From Petrolisthes cinctipes (lineage: Eukaryota > Arthropoda > Malacostraca > Decapoda > Porcellanidae), in assembly GCA_033782935.1 (NCBI GenBank), contig JAWQEG010000166.1, positions 3,990,001-4,054,000 of the forward strand: a DNA stretch of 64,000 nucleotides, in the 5' to 3' direction. Of the stretch, positions 1 through 9,835 are shown piece by piece. Numbering within the stretch: position 1 is the stretch's first letter; each line of letters opens with the position of its first letter. The notes beneath the pieces are model-generated. The model was not told the origin of the DNA. It saw nothing but the letters and a program-made list of their open reading frames with translations, and searched no databases. A program made the position numbers and the translations under genes.

Positions 1-2838
1 CATTATGGGAGGGACCGGGTAGTTTGGTCTAAGAGAAGTCCTGACTAGCTGAGAGTAATGGGGTGAAAGATGTGGGAAATGGAGGCACTTGACAGTGAAG
101 CAAGTAACATTAGAATAAATTCTCTCCACTAACGGGGGAAGACGCAACTCACACTGCATGTTCACTATCCTGGTCGACATTGGACAACCGAGAATTATTC
201 TCATTGCTCTATTCTGAAACTTTTCTAAAGAGTCCAGAGTAGCCCTAGGAAGTTGAATCAGAGCAGGGGAAAGGTAATCAACAACTGAACGGATAAAAGC
301 AATATAGATAGTCCTGGCTACTGGGATGGAGATGCCCGAGGAGTTGTTAGTGAGCCATTAAAGTGGCGTAAGTCGGCGCTGGAGACGACCCAATAAGTCC
401 TGGACAATGGGATGGTCTTGAGGTCTGGCAGGGACAATTGGCCAAATATTGACTGGTGCGCCCAGGTAGCGATACTGGGAACACATGGGAATGACAGTCC
501 CTCCAATGGTGAACACTGGCCGAGCTTGAGGAAGGCGGCAGGTGAATATTCTGCTCTTATCTGGGGAGACAATAATGCCACAGTGAGAGGAGACCACAGA
601 GAAGGAGTCAAGAAACCGCTGGAGATCCCTTGGTGAGGTAGAATGAACACAGATATCATCAGCATAGCACGTAATTGTAGTTCCAGGTATATCAGGGAGA
701 GAAGTGAGCAGCCGATGCATCAGAATATTAAATAACAATGGGCTGAGAACACCCCCTTGAGGCGTACCAAGATGAAAACTGCGCAAAGGACTGAGCGCAC
801 CACTGAAAAACACACGGGAGGTCCTGTTACTCAGGTAGCCCCGAATCCACCGTAATAGATTACCCTTTATCCCAAAGTCAGCCAGTTGACCCAAAATGAC
901 GTCTCTATTAGCAACATCGAAGGCACTTCGAAGGTCAATGAAGGCCACCACACTGTCCCTGTTAAGGCGAGTGTACAGGTCGACTAGGCAGTGGTGTGTG
1001 CTCCGCTGGGGAAGGAAACCAAACAGCCATGGAGAAAGGCGATCTTGCAGTCTGTACATGAGACGATTGAGTAAGATTCTCTCCATAACTTTACAAAAAC
1101 AGGAAGTAAGGGAAATAGGCCTGAACTTCGCAGTGCCGGGCTTAGGGATGGGTATTATTGTGCTGCTGGTCCAGGCTCGTGGTACACAACCATCACGAAG
1201 ACAAAGATTGTACAGTAGAAGTAGAGGGTTCCCAGGAACTTGTTGAAGTAGGCGCAGCACAGCATAAGTAATACCATCATTACCAGGGGAAGAAGCTCTA
1301 CCCCGAGAGAGAGCACGTCGCAACTCCTCCTCAGTTATCACCTCTGCATCATCGTCATCATCTTGCAACAGAGCAGACATTAGACGTAGCCGATGGACAG
1401 CAGCACGGGAAGTGAGTGCATCTTGTATGTGGATGGGTAGACTGGCTGAGGTAGATTGTTCTGACCAGGCATCGACAAGTTGTTGGGCATAGTCGGCGGG
1501 AGTGTGATGACGAGCAGTGGCCGGTGTCTTTTTAACAACCCGACGGATGAGGTGCCACATAGAAGCCACACTTGTTTGCTGGTTGATGCTGTCCGTGAAC
1601 CGCTGCCAAGACTCAGTGTGAGCACACTCCTGCAGGGCAACTAAAGCGTCCCTAGACATCTGGTAATGATGGAGCAGGTCAGGGGTTGGGTTGGCTTGAA
1701 ACAATAGGCCATCACGTTCAGCCTCCTCCTTTGCCTCCTGTATACATGCATCCAGCGTCCAGGAGTGGGCAGTAGGGCGATGCTGGAGGTGTGGCCGGGA
1801 GATGTATAGCCTATAAAAGTCATGAGTAGCAGATACAAGATCAGAGTACAACTGTTCAGCTGATGATATGTCAAATGTAGGGAATACATGGGCCATGAAT
1901 ATGATGTAAGTCGGGCAATATTTAGAGGGCACAGCAATACGCAAACGAGTGGCTGAAGCACTTGACCCAGCAGTTAGAGAATAATGAAACCGAAGAGCGA
2001 TGTGATCAGAGAATAAGTCTGGCACGGAGGAGCACAGGACCCGAGATGCTATCAGGCCAGACGAGAGGATGTAATCCAGAGTACCTCCCCGGCAATGAGT
2101 GGCACCGCTAGTGTCCCAGCGTGTCAGATGATGCTTGCGGATGTATGAAAGGAGATGAACACCATTACGATTAATAGAGCCAGAACCATCACCCAAATCA
2201 GAATGCCGAGCATTAAAATCTCCCATATAAACCATACCACGCACTGTTGGAGAAGGAAGAGCCTCAAGAATGAGTCTAGCTGGGGCAGAATAGACATTAC
2301 ATAGTTGGAGTACTCCATTCCCAGGTAGAACCTCAAATAGCTGAAAGGTCATGTCAGGATCAGTGGAGGTACGGAGAAGGCGATGTGGCAAGGAGCTATG
2401 TATGTAAGTCAGGAGACCATTCCTTACCAGATGAACATATGGCACATAACCTGAGAGAGGAGGAGCTTGTCCAGCAGCGAGCGGCCGTCCTGGAAATGCT
2501 TCCTGGAGAAAAATAACACTGGGATGATGACGAAAAACATAGGCCTTGAGTTGAGTGAGCTTAGCATAACTGGTGATACCACATACATTCCAGGAGATGA
2601 CATCCAGCCGGCAATCACTAGCGAACTCTGTATTTGGAGGTAGAAGTCCGGTGAGTGGGGGCAGATGAGCGACCTGGAGAAGAAGATGGACCAGGAGAAG
2701 GGACTGACTAGAAAAGCTTTTCAAGGCGAGATGCAACAGTATCCATCTTTTCGGTAAGGGTAGTGACAGTTGAGATGATGGACTGCTGAGCCTCGACCAA
2801 GGTGGAGAGTTTGGAGTCATTGGCAGCCTGCGCGGCAA
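1..2838 (-). pseudogene. Non-LTR retrotransposon ORF2 (endonuclease + reverse transcriptase), left copy
   Basis: ORF2 of a non-LTR retrotransposon, read leftward and cut by the window edge. An apurinic-type endonuclease comes first: VISWNVCG near residue 80, GDFNARH near 205 and SDHIALRF near 275. Reverse transcriptase follows, with FRPISL, FIDLRSAFD (motif A), GTPQGGVLSP (motif B) and YADD (motif C, near 725). The frame opens at 2838 inside ORF1, but the conserved part starts only near 2617, so the true start may lie just after the ORF1 stop at 2708. A single in-frame TAA at 358-360 interrupts it. The same frame stays open from there to base 1 and still reads like the post-RT region (for example IYIAFIRSVVDYLSPAL). 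The rest of the protein is intact, so the stop looks recent. The style suggests the Jockey/I/R1 group; the exact clade was not determined. Confidence 0.9.
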
Positions 2839-4096
2839 CTAGCCCATCAATCCTGGCTTCAAGGGCAGAAAAGCGGTTCTCGAGAGCCGTACATCGTGCC
2901 ATGAGGGTAGCAACAGACTTGCGGAGGGCCATGTCTGAAGGTGAGGCAGGGCTGGTAGGAGGAGCAGACTGGGGAGGTGGTGGTGGTGGCGGTGGTGGAG
3001 GCGAAGCAATAGTAGTGACACGAGCCTGGACCTGACGTCGAGTACATCCATGCCACACGTTAACCCCTGGCTGAAGGCATCGTTGACACTTCCATCGAGA
3101 CGTATCCTCAGGAGGTGAAGGCTCAGAGGTGGAGGCAGCAGGACGTGATGGTTCACCCCTGACAGGACACGTCTTGGAATCATGGTCGGCAGCACACCAT
3201 GCACACTTCCGCCTGGCAGAACAGTACCGGGAGATATGCCCCACACCCCAGCACCTGTAGCACCAAGGCTGGTCATTATGAAGTTTCCTCACCTCACACG
3301 GTGGAAGACAAGGGAGGAAATCAAAGGAAATCTCATTTGGAGGTGGATCAGGTTGACTCCAGACAACAACAATACGGCTAATGGGGGAACCATTTTGGAA
3401 AAAACGACGGGCAAAGTACACACCAGGGTATCCCTTAACATCAATAGGAAAACGGGTAAGGATGTAGCTGGGGAACTTACGAGGCCTCTCGGGTGAGTCT
3501 TCAAGAATGAGAGGCAGAGACAAAAATTCACCAGCCTTCACTCTATCAATGATATCCTGACGCTTCCTAGAGATGTAGACAAACCGGGAGGTGACAGCAG
3601 CCATCTTTACTTCAGCCAGTTCACGCTGCAGCTGGAAGGCCCTGTTGACATCAGACAACCAACGCAACTTTGTGTCCGTAGATGGGTTCCCAGAGAAGGA
3701 GAGCTTGACATAGGCATTTCTTGGCGCAAAAGCAGGAAGGTTGGACGAGGGCAAGGAGTTGGTATACAAAGAAGAAACACCACGTTGAGGCAGAGAAGGT
3801 ACGTCATGCACAGCTGAAGCACCCTTGGCAGTCTTGGCAGCCGGAGGCAAACAGTCCACACCATCGGAATCCTGCAAGGAGTCGGACGAGGAATCAACGG
3901 GTCGCTTGGTAGAGGTTGAGGAGGTGGAAGGCTGCAACCTGAGCTGCGGAGTGACCGAGGAGAGGGGGGGAGGGTTGCGAGAAGGCAGCTCAGGCCAGTG
4001 ATCCTTGATAGGAGACTCATCCTCCTCCGACATGGCCAAGTCGGCCTCCAGGCAGGAAGCCACATCCGAATCCGCGCACTCCATTAGGCCAGGCAA
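2708..4096 (-). CDS. Retrotransposon ORF1 (gag-like, zinc knuckles), left copy
   Basis: A 462-codon gag-like ORF1 of the same element as the ORF2 below it. Such proteins bind element RNA to form the RNP. An acidic N-terminus (ADLAMSEEDESP) and a Ser/Pro-rich stretch lead to a conserved central domain, then clustered CCHC-type knuckles (CYRCWGVGHISRYC near residue 275, then CAWCAADHDSKTC and a CQRC...C pair). A poly-proline run and a C-terminal coiled-coil-like heptad region (about 380-460) end the protein. It overlaps the formal ORF2 opening by about 130 bp in another frame. Compared with the copy at 62.7 kb it lacks five residues after FPIDV (a 15-nt deletion). No stop or frameshift is seen. 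Confidence 0.88.
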   Translation of the reverse strand: MPGLMECADSDVASCLEADLAMSEEDESPIKDHWPELPSRNPPPLSSVTPQLRLQPSTSSTSTKRPVDSSSDSLQDSDGVDCLPPAAKTAKGASAVHDVPSLPQRGVSSLYTNSLPSSNLPAFAPRNAYVKLSFSGNPSTDTKLRWLSDVNRAFQLQRELAEVKMAAVTSRFVYISRKRQDIIDRVKAGEFLSLPLILEDSPERPRKFPSYILTRFPIDVKGYPGVYFARRFFQNGSPISRIVVVWSQPDPPPNEISFDFLPCLPPCEVRKLHNDQPWCYRCWGVGHISRYCSARRKCAWCAADHDSKTCPVRGEPSRPAASTSEPSPPEDTSRWKCQRCLQPGVNVWHGCTRRQVQARVTTIASPPPPPPPPPPQSAPPTSPASPSDMALRKSVATLMARCTALENRFSALEARIDGLVAAQAANDSKLSTLVEAQQSIISTVTTLTEKMDTVASRLEKLF

Positions 4097-4310
4097 GGCC
4101 TAGATGGGAAGCGAACAACTGAACACACACCAACACACGAACATACACACACAGAACCACAATAAAAAAAATAAACCACAAACAACAATACCACAAACAG
4201 CAAAACCACAAAAAAAAAACGAGATAGAAAATATAAACAACCCCTATAACACCACAGACACAACAACACACAAACAAGAACGTTGAAACAAGACAAACAA
4301 CTCTTCACTC
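4097..4310 (-). other. GT-rich 5' leader of the left retrotransposon
   Basis: On the minus strand this is a G/T-rich leader directly upstream of ORF1. It resembles the leader at 62.44-62.70 kb: both end in a near-identical block around the ORF1 start (GGCCTTGCCTGGCCT). The element's 5' end is therefore placed near 4300; no target-site duplication was identified. Confidence 0.6.
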
Positions 4311-4790
4311 CAGGAAGGTTGGGGTGAGACTGTGAATGGTGAGTGAATCTAGCAATCAGTAGCTCAGCATGGAAGATTCCCTCTCGCTGCTACTCAGCAC
4401 TTTTCACAGGATGTTGTGTCTAATGAAACTGGCTTGAACTGCTTTCAGCCCTAACGGTATATTCCACCACCCATAGGTGTATAATGTATCGCGAACGTGA
4501 TCAGCCGCGGATACATTGCTCGGCCATGCTGAAACAAATAAAATGTGTTAAAGAAAAACATATATATACCATATTTCAATATTTTAATAAAGGATTAAAA
4601 TAATAAAAAATCTGTGATTTATCCCTTTATTTGTAGTATATATGGTGTGAGGAATAAGAGCAGGAGGAGGTGGATGAATTGCATGATTTTTTAGGTCGTC
4701 TATCACGTCAAGCATACTCCCCCCCCCCCCTCCTCCTCGCCATCCTTCGCTTCTAGGAGAGCCAAAGTGCATCGTGTGGCCACCTGCGTT
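4311..4790. other. Unassigned spacer
   Basis: AT-rich sequence with a poly-C run at about 4720-4731 and no recognisable gene or repeat boundary. Confidence 0.5.
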
Positions 4791-4915
4791 TGATGCTTTG
4801 CAGTGATATCACGGTGACACTCTGGTCGTCTGGCAGACATTTTTCTACCAGTCGATAGTGTGGCCGCCTGCGTTTGACGCTTTGCAGTGATATCACGGTG
4901 ACACTCTAGTTTGAA
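4785..4915. repeat. Two tandem copies of a ~70-bp dispersed repeat
   Basis: The block GTGTGGCC(A/G)CCTGCGTTTGA followed by GCTTTGCAGTGATATCACGG occurs twice in tandem. Its reverse complement recurs at about 6139-6195 and 6447-6500 beside the palindromic elements, so both sites carry the same repeat family. Confidence 0.75.
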
Positions 4916-5170
4916 ATACACATAGCGTAAGCATGCCCTTTGCCCTCTCTCCTGTCAGCACCTGGAGGGGAAGGGTGAACCCCCAGCCAGTTCTGCCTGC
5001 TTGAATTCTCCTCTCAGAGCGGGTAGTTGCTTGTTCGTCGTCCGAATTTCCTGCAAGTTACAAACAGAAAATACTCCCTTCAATCAATTATAAATGGTAA
5101 GTACTTGTTATTTTAAGAGAGAGAGAGACTTCGTGCAAGTGCGCAATTTTCGTTGCCCAGTAAAAATGCG

Positions 5171-5275
5171 TTGCCCACTTGGAAAAACTTGGCCATTAAC
5201 GCTAGTGGGCAACCACTAACGTTAATGGCCCCAAAGCAAGGAGAAGTAGACTCTTTGGACAGTGTTCGAAGTCAC
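5171..5275. repeat. Hairpin block shared with the 43-kb integrase-like locus
   Basis: GGCCATTAACGCTAGTGG (5191-5208) pairs with CCACTAACGTTAATGGCC (5213-5230) across a 4-nt loop, giving an 18-bp stem with one mismatch. The stem and its flank TTGCCCACTTGGAAAAACTT recur inverted at 42940-43000. The following block CTCTTTGGACAGTGTTCGAAG (5250-5270) recurs at 40360-40380 with one change, just past the stop of the integrase-like locus. Confidence 0.8.
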
Positions 5276-5293
5276 TTCGGGCCCGCTAAAGGG

Positions 5294-5836
5294 TTATAAA
5301 AGTGTCATGCTCAAGAGCGCTACTATGATTTTGATGCCTATCAAGGCGATGCAGATGGGTCTCTTATACTTCTTGGGCATGCTCTTCTTCTTCCTCCTTC
5401 CTCCTTTCTTACTCTTGATAATCCTGTGGGGGCACCTGTGTGTGCTTGGCTTGGGGAATCTGTACCTCTTCTTCCTCTTCTTGGTGTTTCTGGATGGAGA
5501 GGATTCTTCTGGGGGAGAAGAAGAATAGGAATAGGACGGAGAAGGCGAAGCAGAATACTCTGAGGAGGAGGGAGGTGATTCGACGATGTTGGCATCGGAG
5601 GAGGTCGCTGCTCCTACGGTAACATCCTTCTTGTCGTACAGTGGTGTAGTTCCTTCCTCGTTGGGGCTCGATCCCTCTACTCCCCCTAGGTCATCGTGAT
5701 TCCGCTTCACTTCCTCTCCTCTAGCCCGTTTCACAGCGTTAGCCCATTGTTTTCTCTTTACTCTGATCATGTTAATATGCTTTTTTCTCTTTACTCTGAT
5801 CATGTTAATATGCTTTTTTCTCTTTACTCTGATCAT
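5294..5836 (-). CDS. Small basic Lys/Ser-rich protein of unknown function
   Basis: A 180-codon ORF I cannot assign. The N-terminus is three tandem copies of MIRVKRKKHIN, encoded by 33-bp direct repeats at about 5755-5840, so the real start could be any of the three Met codons. The middle is Ser/Pro/Glu-rich (about 75-115), followed by two strongly basic clusters (NTKKRKKR, KSKKGGRRKKKS). The C-terminus is a hydrophobic segment (about residues 160-180) that could span or insert in a membrane. It is transcribed away from the Fanzor start remnant, with a 249-bp divergent intergenic region between them. A short conserved block follows its stop, as at the 40-kb locus. A virion-core-like or DNA-packing role would fit the charge, but that is only a guess. 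Confidence 0.5.
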   Translation of the reverse strand: MIRVKRKKHINMIRVKRKKHINMIRVKRKQWANAVKRARGEEVKRNHDDLGGVEGSSPNEEGTTPLYDKKDVTVGAATSSDANIVESPPSSSEYSASPSPSYSYSSSPPEESSPSRNTKKRKKRYRFPKPSTHRCPHRIIKSKKGGRRKKKSMPKKYKRPICIALIGIKIIVALLSMTLL

Positions 5837-5869
5837 GTTAATAGGTTTTTTATAGATTTTGCTTTAAAT

Positions 5870-6085
5870 AATAATTATCCCTTTAGCTGGCAGGTGATCA
5901 AACAAGTCTTTGTCTATAACGCTCAAATTCCCTTGCTTCACCTCCTCTACAAAACAATAAAGGTTCCAACACTATCATACATGCGTGTGGTAGTCACACA
6001 ATACACCCAACGTAAGGTTTATTCATGCAAAGCGCCATGAATGTACAAATATAGACAAGAAAATGGATACACATTCCCTCCAGAG
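5870..6085 (+). promoter_or_regulatory. Upstream region of Fanzor (copy 1)
   Basis: This ~215-bp block starts TTATCCCTTTAGCTGGCAGG and is nearly identical to the reverse complement of 22533-22740, where it precedes the Fanzor ATG. Shared sequence begins abruptly at the same TTATCCCTTTAGC boundary at 8228 too. It may therefore be an element terminus as well as a promoter. Confidence 0.75.
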
Positions 6086-6140
6086 ATGGCAGAAGGGACT
6101 CCCGTGCCTGCCAACAACAAAAGAAAGAGAGGAGAAGAAT
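6086..6140 (+). pseudogene. Fanzor start remnant (first ~18 codons)
   Basis: The ATG at 6086 opens a peptide beginning MAEGTPVPANNKRKRG, the same N-terminus as the Fanzor pseudogene at 22532. Similarity stops near 6138, where the repeat beside the palindromic elements begins. The rest of the gene is gone at this site. Confidence 0.8.
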
Positions 6141-6198
6141 GTCACTGTGGTATCACTGCAAAGCGTCGATTATAGGCGGACACACATCTCCTCTCTTG

Positions 6199-6440
6199 TC
6201 GACTGGCAGAAAAACGACTGAACTCCCGGTCGGTCAACCGCGACACCTTGTTTTCCGGGCCGAGCGGGAGACGTTTATAAAATCGTGTGTTTGAAAACTA
6301 GAGAATCCGAGAGAGCGATTTCTTCTCTCCCGGTAGACCAAGTCGCGAACAGAAGATTTTCTAAACGTCTCCCGCTTGGCCCGGAAAAGAAGGTGTCGCG
6401 GTTGACCGACCGGGAGTTTAGTCGTTTTTCTGCCAGTCGA
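6199..6440. mobile_element. Palindromic fold-back element 1
   Basis: The ends TCGACTGGCAGAAAAACGAC and GTCGTTTTTCTGCCAGTCGA are exact reverse complements. Near-complementary arms of roughly 80-100 bp continue inward (CCCGGTCGGTCAACCGCGAC against GTCGCGGTTGACCGACCGGG). The whole ~240-bp unit can form one long hairpin. No coding capacity; probably non-autonomous. Confidence 0.85.
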
Positions 6441-6506
6441 TAAGAGTGTCACTGTGGTATCGCTGCAAAGCTTCAATTACAGGCAGACACACATCTCCTC
6501 TCTTAT

Positions 6507-6728
6507 AGTCTGGCAGAAAAATGACTGAACTCCTGGTCGGTCAACCGTGACACCTTCTTTTCCGGGCCGAGCGGGAGACGTTTAGAAAATCGTGTGTTTG
6601 AAAACTAGAGAATCCGAGGGAGCGATTTCTTCTCTCCCGGTTGACCAAGTCGCGAACAGAAGATTTCCTAAACGTCTCTTGCTCGGCCCGGAAAAGAAGG
6701 TGTCGCGGTTGACCGACCGGGAGTTCAG
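6507..6728. mobile_element. Palindromic fold-back element 2 (truncated)
   Basis: A second, slightly diverged copy of the preceding element, in tandem and separated by a copy of the 4.8-kb repeat. The left arm is complete. The right arm stops in GACCGACCGGGAGTTCAG where the adjoining gag-like sequence begins, so the gag fragment and this element meet at a truncation junction. Confidence 0.8.
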
Positions 6729-7952
6729 CAAAAAGCAGCTGCCTCTTGAGAGGGTTGAGAGTGTGCTGCAACCAATTTAGGGCGAAGGGAGGAGGCGTAT
6801 GTCTTCACACCACCATCCTTCTGTCGCCTGAAGTTGAGTTGCCGTCTGGCACTACCTATGCTAATGAATTGAGTATTAGCCAAGTGGAGGATATCCTGCT
6901 CAAGTAGGTACATCTTACATTGGCGAGAACGCAAGGGGTGAGCATCTCTGCTGTAAAAGCAGTAACTCTCTGACCGACACTCAGAAGTAAGATGTGAGTC
7001 AAGAGCAGAACAATTACCACACCGGGAACGGTTGTTGCAGTTCCTCTTCCCATGACCAAACTCATAACAACAGAAACACTGTAGGGGACGCTCAACAAAA
7101 GGCTTCACCTCAAATGAGGTGGGGTTAATGTTAATGCGATCTGGGATATGCGAGCCATAGAAAGTGAGGATGATCATATATTTACTGCCTTTCATCTTCT
7201 TTACTCGTTGGACACTGTCTGGGCACATAGCGAGAATGTTTTCTTCTGAGAATTCATACAGGTCCTCATTATATATACGCCCCTTGCTATAATTAAATGT
7301 TCGATGTTGTTTAATAGATTCAAACATGCTATCAGAAGGACAGGGGAGATTGAGGAGCATCATGGCCTGTGTAAGATCTTTGGCTCTGATCAAAACGCCC
7401 TTACCATATTTCTTTGTGGCCCATTGGTAATAATCCAATTTCTATCTCCAGATACCGGGAAGCATGGATAAGGTTACCACGTCCCTCCCTGTAGTAAGCC
7501 ACAAGCCAAAAGGGTGTAGGAACCCGACGTTCCTTTGGGACATGCTCTACAGAGTCATCAAAGATATTAGGGCAGTAGTCATTGTCACTGTCAACTTCAT
7601 TGATGGACCGCATCATCTGAACTTTACAATGAGTATCCCCCACCGTCAGAGAATATTTTGCCTCAAATGCTGCTTTGGCAGCAGCATTTGTATTGAAAGT
7701 AATATAGCACCGATTAGACCTACAATCACTGTCATATGTGATTCGGATTCGGAGGACTACTCCAAAACACTTAAAAATGGAGTGGATAGCGCCATAGGTA
7801 AATGATGCGAGTACATTCGTTAACATTAACGTGTCCAAATCGCTAACAGGGTTCTTCGACACAACACCCGACCTGCTTGGTCTACTCTTATTTGCAGCTT
7901 TCTGCATCTTACCACGATCAGAGAGTGACGTCTCGAGGGCCTGGTCGACCAC
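6725..7952 (-). pseudogene. Gag-like ORF1 of another non-LTR retrotransposon, frameshifted
   Basis: Minus-strand ORF1 fragment. The upstream part (7952-7401) contains an RRM-like or alpha/beta region (LASFTYGAIHSIFKCFGVVL, then CYITFNTNAAAKAAFEA). Near 7440 a frameshift splits it; the continuing frame (from about 7438) reads YYQWATKKYGKGVLIRAKD. Near the end are zinc-knuckle-like clusters: CFCCYEFGHGKRNC, CGNCSALDSHLTSEC and a degenerate CFYSRDAHPLRSRQC. The terminal codons and stop at 6725 come from the abutting palindromic element, so the 3' part and any ORF2 are lost. Family: gag of the I/Jockey type by architecture. It is distinct from the ORF1 at 2.7-4.1 kb. Confidence 0.8.
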
Positions 7953-7966
7953 CGCTCGAGGAAGAG

Positions 7967-8119
7967 ATGTGTGTAACTTGTAAAGAGAAGATTAGAAATG
8001 TTTTACTTGAGCCTTGTAGACACATCAACACTTGCTCAGAATGTGCAGTACGAGTCCCCAAAAAGTGCATTTTGTGTTCAACACCTATTGAGAAGACTAC
8101 TTTGGTCTTTTGGTCTTAG
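7967..8119 (+). pseudogene. C-terminal RING finger of IAP type (truncated)
   Basis: About 50 codons from the ATG at 7967 form a C3HC4 RING: CVTC...CRHINTCSECA...CILC, ending in TTLVFWS right before the stop. A RING placed at the extreme C-terminus with a short hydrophobic tail is the arrangement of inhibitor-of-apoptosis E3 ligases and of viral IAP relatives. No BIR domain is present upstream; the sequence instead runs into the antisense of the gag-like ORF near 7950, so the gene is cut. The frame remains open further upstream to 7877 only by chance through that junction. AATAAA lies about 80 bp after the stop. It sits about 110 bp before a Fanzor left flank. Confidence 0.6.
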
Positions 8120-8227
8120 CAGGAGGGGCCAGAAGTAAAAAGGATTAGTACAGACAAAAAAGTAATATTCCTACACTGTAGTAGTCTCCGAAAACAATAA
8201 AAAATTGAGAAAAAACTTGTCAGTGTG

Positions 8228-8640
8228 TTATTTATCCCTTTAGCTGGCAAGTCTTTGTCTATAACGCTCAAATTCCCTTGCTTCACCTCCTCTACAAAAC
8301 ACAGGCAGGAGGAACGAGCACTACTCAAGTCCCTCTTCCCTATTGAGAAAGAGGAGGGCAGGTTCACCAGAGTCGACGAGTGGAACACGTCCAAGGTGTG
8401 TCACAGGTGCCGCAGGCGGTGGCTTACTACCAATAAGGTAACGCAACATCGCACACACATTGTCCGCTGCAACACCGGTCGAGAGGAGGAGCGCTCTAGG
8501 ATCCTAGGACACGGGCGCTATGTGCTTGTTGTCGGATGGCCAGAGAGAGTCTCTGTGTTGGACCTACCCTGGCTATCCGAAGTATATACAGTATAAATGT
8601 CGAGTTTGCACATATTGTTTGCTTTGTCATGTGTTCTGTT
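8228..8640 (+). pseudogene. Internally deleted Fanzor (left flank joined to C-terminal zinc-finger part)
   Basis: The copy opens with TTATCCCTTTAGCTGGCAAG, the Fanzor upstream block, which is lost after about 74 bp (near 8302). It jumps directly into a C-terminal coding stretch: a basic/acidic helix (QEERALLKSLFPIEKEEG) and then RVDEWNTSKVCHRC, the TnpB/Fanzor signature in which a Thr-Ser-Lys loop precedes the first CxxC of the zinc ribbon. The second half of the ribbon is degenerate and RuvC-III is not recognisable. The frame closes at about 8594 (SEVYTV). Matching 3' sequence at 34298-34440 extends to a shared GTTCTGTTGTT motif, suggesting the element's right end is near 8640. The N-terminal body and RuvC-I are deleted. 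Confidence 0.75.
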
Positions 8641-8728
8641 GTTGTGCACACAAGGACTGGGGTCTGGATCGTTACGAGGGTTATAACAATTAATGTAATG
8701 TATCGAAATACGGGCATCACGGCTTTGG

Positions 8729-8935
8729 GGGGGGGGGGAGGAAGAAAAAGAATTTTGGGTGGATGGTCGAAGAAGACGAAGACAAGACCCACACACACCC
8801 ACGAGCTTCCCAGCCAGCCAGCCACACCACACCAACCACTCACTCACAACACCACCACCACCAACAACTACACCCTCATGAGGCACCACCCCCTCTCCCC
8901 ATTCCCGAACCCTCTCTCGTTTCGATTAATGTCTT
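8729..8935. repeat. Poly-G and CA/CCA-rich low-complexity stretch
   Basis: A run of ten G is followed by purine-rich and then CAC/CCA-rich sequence. No gene. Confidence 0.6.
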
Positions 8936-9025
8936 AAGGTCTGAATTGGGATGATCCCCGTGGGGATACGGACCCCAGTCTGAATATTGACACGTACAGT
9001 CGCGGCCATAATTCCCTTTCCACCC

Positions 9026-9290
9026 TCATATATAATCGATGGTAAACGTCCTTCTCAAGGCGTACATTATACAGAGGGAGCCCATGTTCCTCGCCGGGTA
9101 GGAAGTTTCACTCGAGAGCGAGGATTTCGTCCCTTGATTCCTGTTGTAGGTCCTATTTATGGCCCTCTGAAACCCTTTGAGAATACCCAGGTTCCTTCCG
9201 ATCTCCTTGTCGTGTCCTCTTCTCACGTCATCTACGGGCACATATATTTAGTAGATAATCATTATTATACAAGAAAAAATTATTTCTCTC
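9026..9290 (-). pseudogene. Head of the acidic-protein gene, duplicate copy
   Basis: From the ATG at 9241 the minus strand encodes about 70 residues closely matching the N-terminus of the 765-codon ORF at 25037 (shared: NRTYNRN, MYALRRTFT). The flank TTTAGTAGATAATCATT upstream of the start is also shared with 25.05 kb and 29.3 kb. Similarity ends near 9026, after which unrelated sequence containing TACAGTCGCGGCCATAATTC follows. Only the promoter and 5' codons survive. Confidence 0.75.
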
Positions 9291-9371
9291 TCTCTCTAAA
9301 TAAAATAATAATAAAATAAATTATATTGTCATCGTCGAGAAATTATCTTTAAAAAATATTTTTAAGAGTAC

Positions 9372-9835
9372 GAGCGTTCGCTAGCGTTTAGTACACACAC
9401 TGTCCTAATTTATAAGAGTATCATGGTTCACTTATATATTATTCTGACAAGAAAAGTGGTGGCGAAGCCAGTGCTTGTAAATAAATAAAATAAAAAGATG
9501 AGGAGTAACTAGGAAACAAGAAAGTGAACTGGCCCTCCAAATAGAAGAAAAAACAAATAATAATAAATAGATAAATAAATAAATAAGATAAATAGAAGAG
9601 GTGTAACCAGGACACAAAAAAAGTGAACTGGCCCTCCAAGAATAAATAAATAAACGAATAAAAAAAAAATGTATATAAATATATATATAATAAAAAGATG
9701 AGATGTACAGTCACGGCACATAGTCCTTGAACCGACTTCCCCTTACACCCTTGTCAAGAACTATGTGCCGCGACTGAACCCGAGAAAAAAAAAAGCGCCT
9801 CTTTTTTTTAGAATAAATTTTTTTTCAATACAATA
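9372..9835. repeat. Dispersed ~0.47-kb repeat with terminal hairpin (copy 1)
   Basis: Begins GAGCGTTCGCTAGCGTTTAG and matches 33350-33840 in the same orientation through AT-rich blocks containing GTGAACTGGCCCTCCAA twice. It includes an inverted repeat, 9709-9730 against 9754-9775 (core CGGCACATAGTCCTTGA / TCAAGAACTATGTGCCG), with a 23-nt loop. No credible ORF; the open frames here are AT-rich noise. Confidence 0.8.
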
